Below are positions 4,150 to 5,425 of a stretch of DNA of 5,425 nucleotides, piece after piece. This DNA comes from Thermoleophilaceae bacterium (GTDB lineage: Bacteria; Actinomycetota; Thermoleophilia; Solirubrobacterales; Thermoleophilaceae). Below the pieces are notes generated by a model. The model ran no database searches. It was not told where the DNA came from and worked only from the letters and a program-made list of their open reading frames with translations. The DNA lies in NCBI GenBank assembly GCA_013695855.1, contig JACCZR010000029.1, positions 1 through 5,425 of the forward strand. Direction: 5' to 3'. A program made the position numbers and the translations under genes. Positions within the stretch are counted from its first letter, which is position 1, and each line of letters opens with the position of its first letter.

Positions 4150-5346
4150 GTGCGCAGCGCGTTGGAGTGGGCGCAGGTGAGAACGATGGCGGCGGATGGG
4201 CTCTCCCAGCGCGAGATCGCCGGTCGGCTCGGGATCAATCGCCGAACCGTCGGGCGAATGCTCGCCGCCGAGAAGCCGCCGCGCTATCGGCGGGTGCCCC
4301 AGGGCTCGAAGGTCGACGTCTTCGAGCCGGTGATCCGCCAGGTGCTCGCCGAATGGCCACAGATCAAGGCGCCGCGCATGACCGAGGTCCTGCGCGAGCA
4401 CGGCTACGAGGGCTCGGTAGACGTCGTCAAGCGCCGCCTGCGCGAGCTGCGTCCGCTGCCCGAGCGCCCGGCCCAGCGCACCGGCTACCGCCCCGGCCAG
4501 GTGCTGCAGCTCGACTGGCTCGAGCTGCCGACCAGGCCGAAGATCGCTGGGCGCGAGCGGCGCGTCTACGCGCTGCTGGGCACGCTGCCCTATTCGGGCG
4601 CCCAGTCGGCGCACTTCTCCTTTGACATGACGGCCGAGTCCTTCCTGGAGGGCCACGTGGCGCTGTTTGACTGGCTGGGCGGGGTGGTGCGCGAGTGCGT
4701 CTATGACAACTTGCGCTCGGTCGTCGCCCGCCGCGAGCGCGACGAGATCCGCTGGAATCAGCGCTTTTTGCACCTGCGTGGCCACTACGCCTTCCACTCG
4801 ACTGCCTGCACGCCGGCGACGCCGCGCGAGAAGGGCTCGGTCGAGGGCGGGGTGCGCCACCTGAAGACGGGCTTTTGGCCGGCGCGGCGGATCGCATCGC
4901 TGGCCGACCTCGATCGCCAATACGCCGGCTGGCGCGAGGCGATCTGCAACCGCCGGCGCCACTCAACCGGGCGCTTCCTCGTCAACGAGCGCCTGGCCGA
5001 GGAGCGCGCGGCGCTGAGGTGCCTGCCGCCGACGCGCTTCGACTATGCCTACGCGCGCACCAGCCGCGTGCCGCTCGATGGCTACCTGCGCTATCGCCAG
5101 AGCTTCTATCGCGCGCCCGAGGCGCTGGTCCACCAGCGCGTCGAGCTCAAGGCCGACCGCGACGCGGTCTGGATCTGCCATCAAGGCAGCGAGGTCGCGC
5201 GCTATCGGCACAGCTATGAGCCGGGCTCCTGGCTGCCCGCGCCCCGGATGCGCCCCGAGCCGCCACCAGCGGTCATGCCCGCCGAGATCGTCGTCCCCGA
5301 GGTCTGCCCGCCCGAGCTCAGCGACTACGCGGTGCTCTGCGCGTGA
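4150..5346 (+). CDS. istA: IS21-family transposase IstA (398 aa)
   Basis: This is the DDE transposase that cuts and joins the element's ends, working with the ATPase IstB. The N-terminus has a helix-turn-helix, LSQREIAGRLGINRRTVGRML (about 18-38), for DNA binding. The integrase-type catalytic core follows: Asp122 in LQLDWLE, Asp186 in CVYDNLRS and Glu232 in KGSVEGGV make a full DDE set. The C-terminal part (about 300-360) is the beta-rich region usual in IstA, and the end is Pro-rich (PEPPPAVMP). The length is in the lower part of the family range but not truncated. GTG at 4150 was chosen because AAGGGGG lies eight bases upstream. TTG at 4162 is an alternative, and the frame is closed upstream by TGA at 4099. 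The stop overlaps the istB start by four bases. Long ORFs on the opposite strand are shadows of this GC-rich gene. Confidence 0.93.
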   Translation: MRSALEWAQVRTMAADGLSQREIAGRLGINRRTVGRMLAAEKPPRYRRVPQGSKVDVFEPVIRQVLAEWPQIKAPRMTEVLREHGYEGSVDVVKRRLRELRPLPERPAQRTGYRPGQVLQLDWLELPTRPKIAGRERRVYALLGTLPYSGAQSAHFSFDMTAESFLEGHVALFDWLGGVVRECVYDNLRSVVARRERDEIRWNQRFLHLRGHYAFHSTACTPATPREKGSVEGGVRHLKTGFWPARRIASLADLDRQYAGWREAICNRRRHSTGRFLVNERLAEERAALRCLPPTRFDYAYARTSRVPLDGYLRYRQSFYRAPEALVHQRVELKADRDAVWICHQGSEVARYRHSYEPGSWLPAPRMRPEPPPAVMPAEIVVPEVCPPELSDYAVLCA

Positions 5347-5425
5347 GCAAAGCCAACCAGCCCGCCATTGGCGAGCGCCTGCCCTACCTGCTGGGAAAGC
5401 TCAAGGCGCCGCGCGTGCTCGAGCG
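5343..5425 (+). CDS. istB: IS21-family helper ATPase IstB, N-terminal fragment
   Basis: GTG at 5343 opens a frame that runs to the window edge: MSKANQPAIGERLPYLLGKL and then KAPRVLER. The stretch LPYLLGKLKAP matches the start of IstB, the AAA+ ATPase that aids target capture and IstA activity. The ATPase motifs would lie further downstream. The start overlaps the istA stop as GTGA, so translation is probably coupled. Only 27 codons are visible, but the position after istA makes the call safe. Confidence 0.85.
   Translation, partial: MSKANQPAIGERLPYLLGKLKAPRVLE

Larger units (their letters stand above)
3893..5425 (+). mobile_element. IS21-family insertion sequence, left part (runs off the window)
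   Basis: The element is recognised by its istA and istB genes in the usual order, with the stop and start codons overlapping. The left end is placed at TGTCAAGG (3893), because IS21 ends begin with TG and the internal repeats follow at once. The leader before istA is about 257 bases and holds three copies of a transposase-site-like repeat and several hairpins. The right end, the target duplication and most of istB are outside the window, so activity and completeness cannot be judged. istA is intact, which suggests a fairly recent or still active copy. Confidence 0.85.

Noticed and set aside
3940..4962. 340-codon minus-strand open frame opposite istA
   Set aside because: It is a shadow of the IstA gene, whose catalytic residues and helix-turn-helix are intact on the plus strand.
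1..5425. CRISPR array, tRNA or rRNA genes
   Set aside because: No regularly spaced direct repeats and no cloverleaf or rRNA-like segments were found. The only repeats are the IS sites and the 21-bp-period coding repeat.

Overview
The window is GC-rich throughout. It has GTG starts, strongly GC-biased third codon positions and an actinobacterial style of gene content (a small Pro/Glu-rich protein beginning MGDIG, a BBE-type flavoprotein, a Pro-rich secreted protein). I infer a high-GC actinobacterium, perhaps of the Thermoleophilia/Solirubrobacterales kind, but no marker gene fixes the lineage.

Layout. (1) 1-700, minus strand: a 48-residue Pro/Glu-rich protein (70-216) and, upstream of it on the same strand, a small multi-CxxC zinc-ribbon protein (294-682). 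Its C-terminal Cys-rich part lies in another frame, with the switch at a six-G tract (435-440). (2) 683-881: a divergent intergenic region that ends in a possible 11-codon leader ORF (840-875), whose last codons form the ribosome binding site of the next gene. (3) 882-2285, plus strand: a complete BBE-like FAD-linked oxidoreductase. (4) 2286-2575: a convergent intergenic region with a strong hairpin (2524-2553) that can serve as terminator. (5) 2576-3433, minus strand: a secreted, helix-rich, 285-residue protein of unknown function. Its leader contains a very convincing c-di-GMP-I (GEMM-I) riboswitch at about 3444-3516, directly against the Shine-Dalgarno sequence. (6) 3688-3891, minus strand: the last 67 codons of an unidentified gene, cut off exactly where an insertion sequence begins. 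(7) 3893-5425, plus strand: the left part of an IS21-family element, with its terminal repeats, a complete istA and the first 27 codons of istB, which runs off the window.

How it fits together. The central point is the riboswitch plus secreted protein. c-di-GMP generally governs the sessile/motile switch and the cell surface, so the 285-residue exported protein is probably a surface or envelope factor whose synthesis is tuned by this second messenger. The IS21 copy has broken the gene upstream of the riboswitch unit and may have changed what transcribes into it. The flavoenzyme and the two small minus-strand genes show no obvious functional link to the riboswitch unit.
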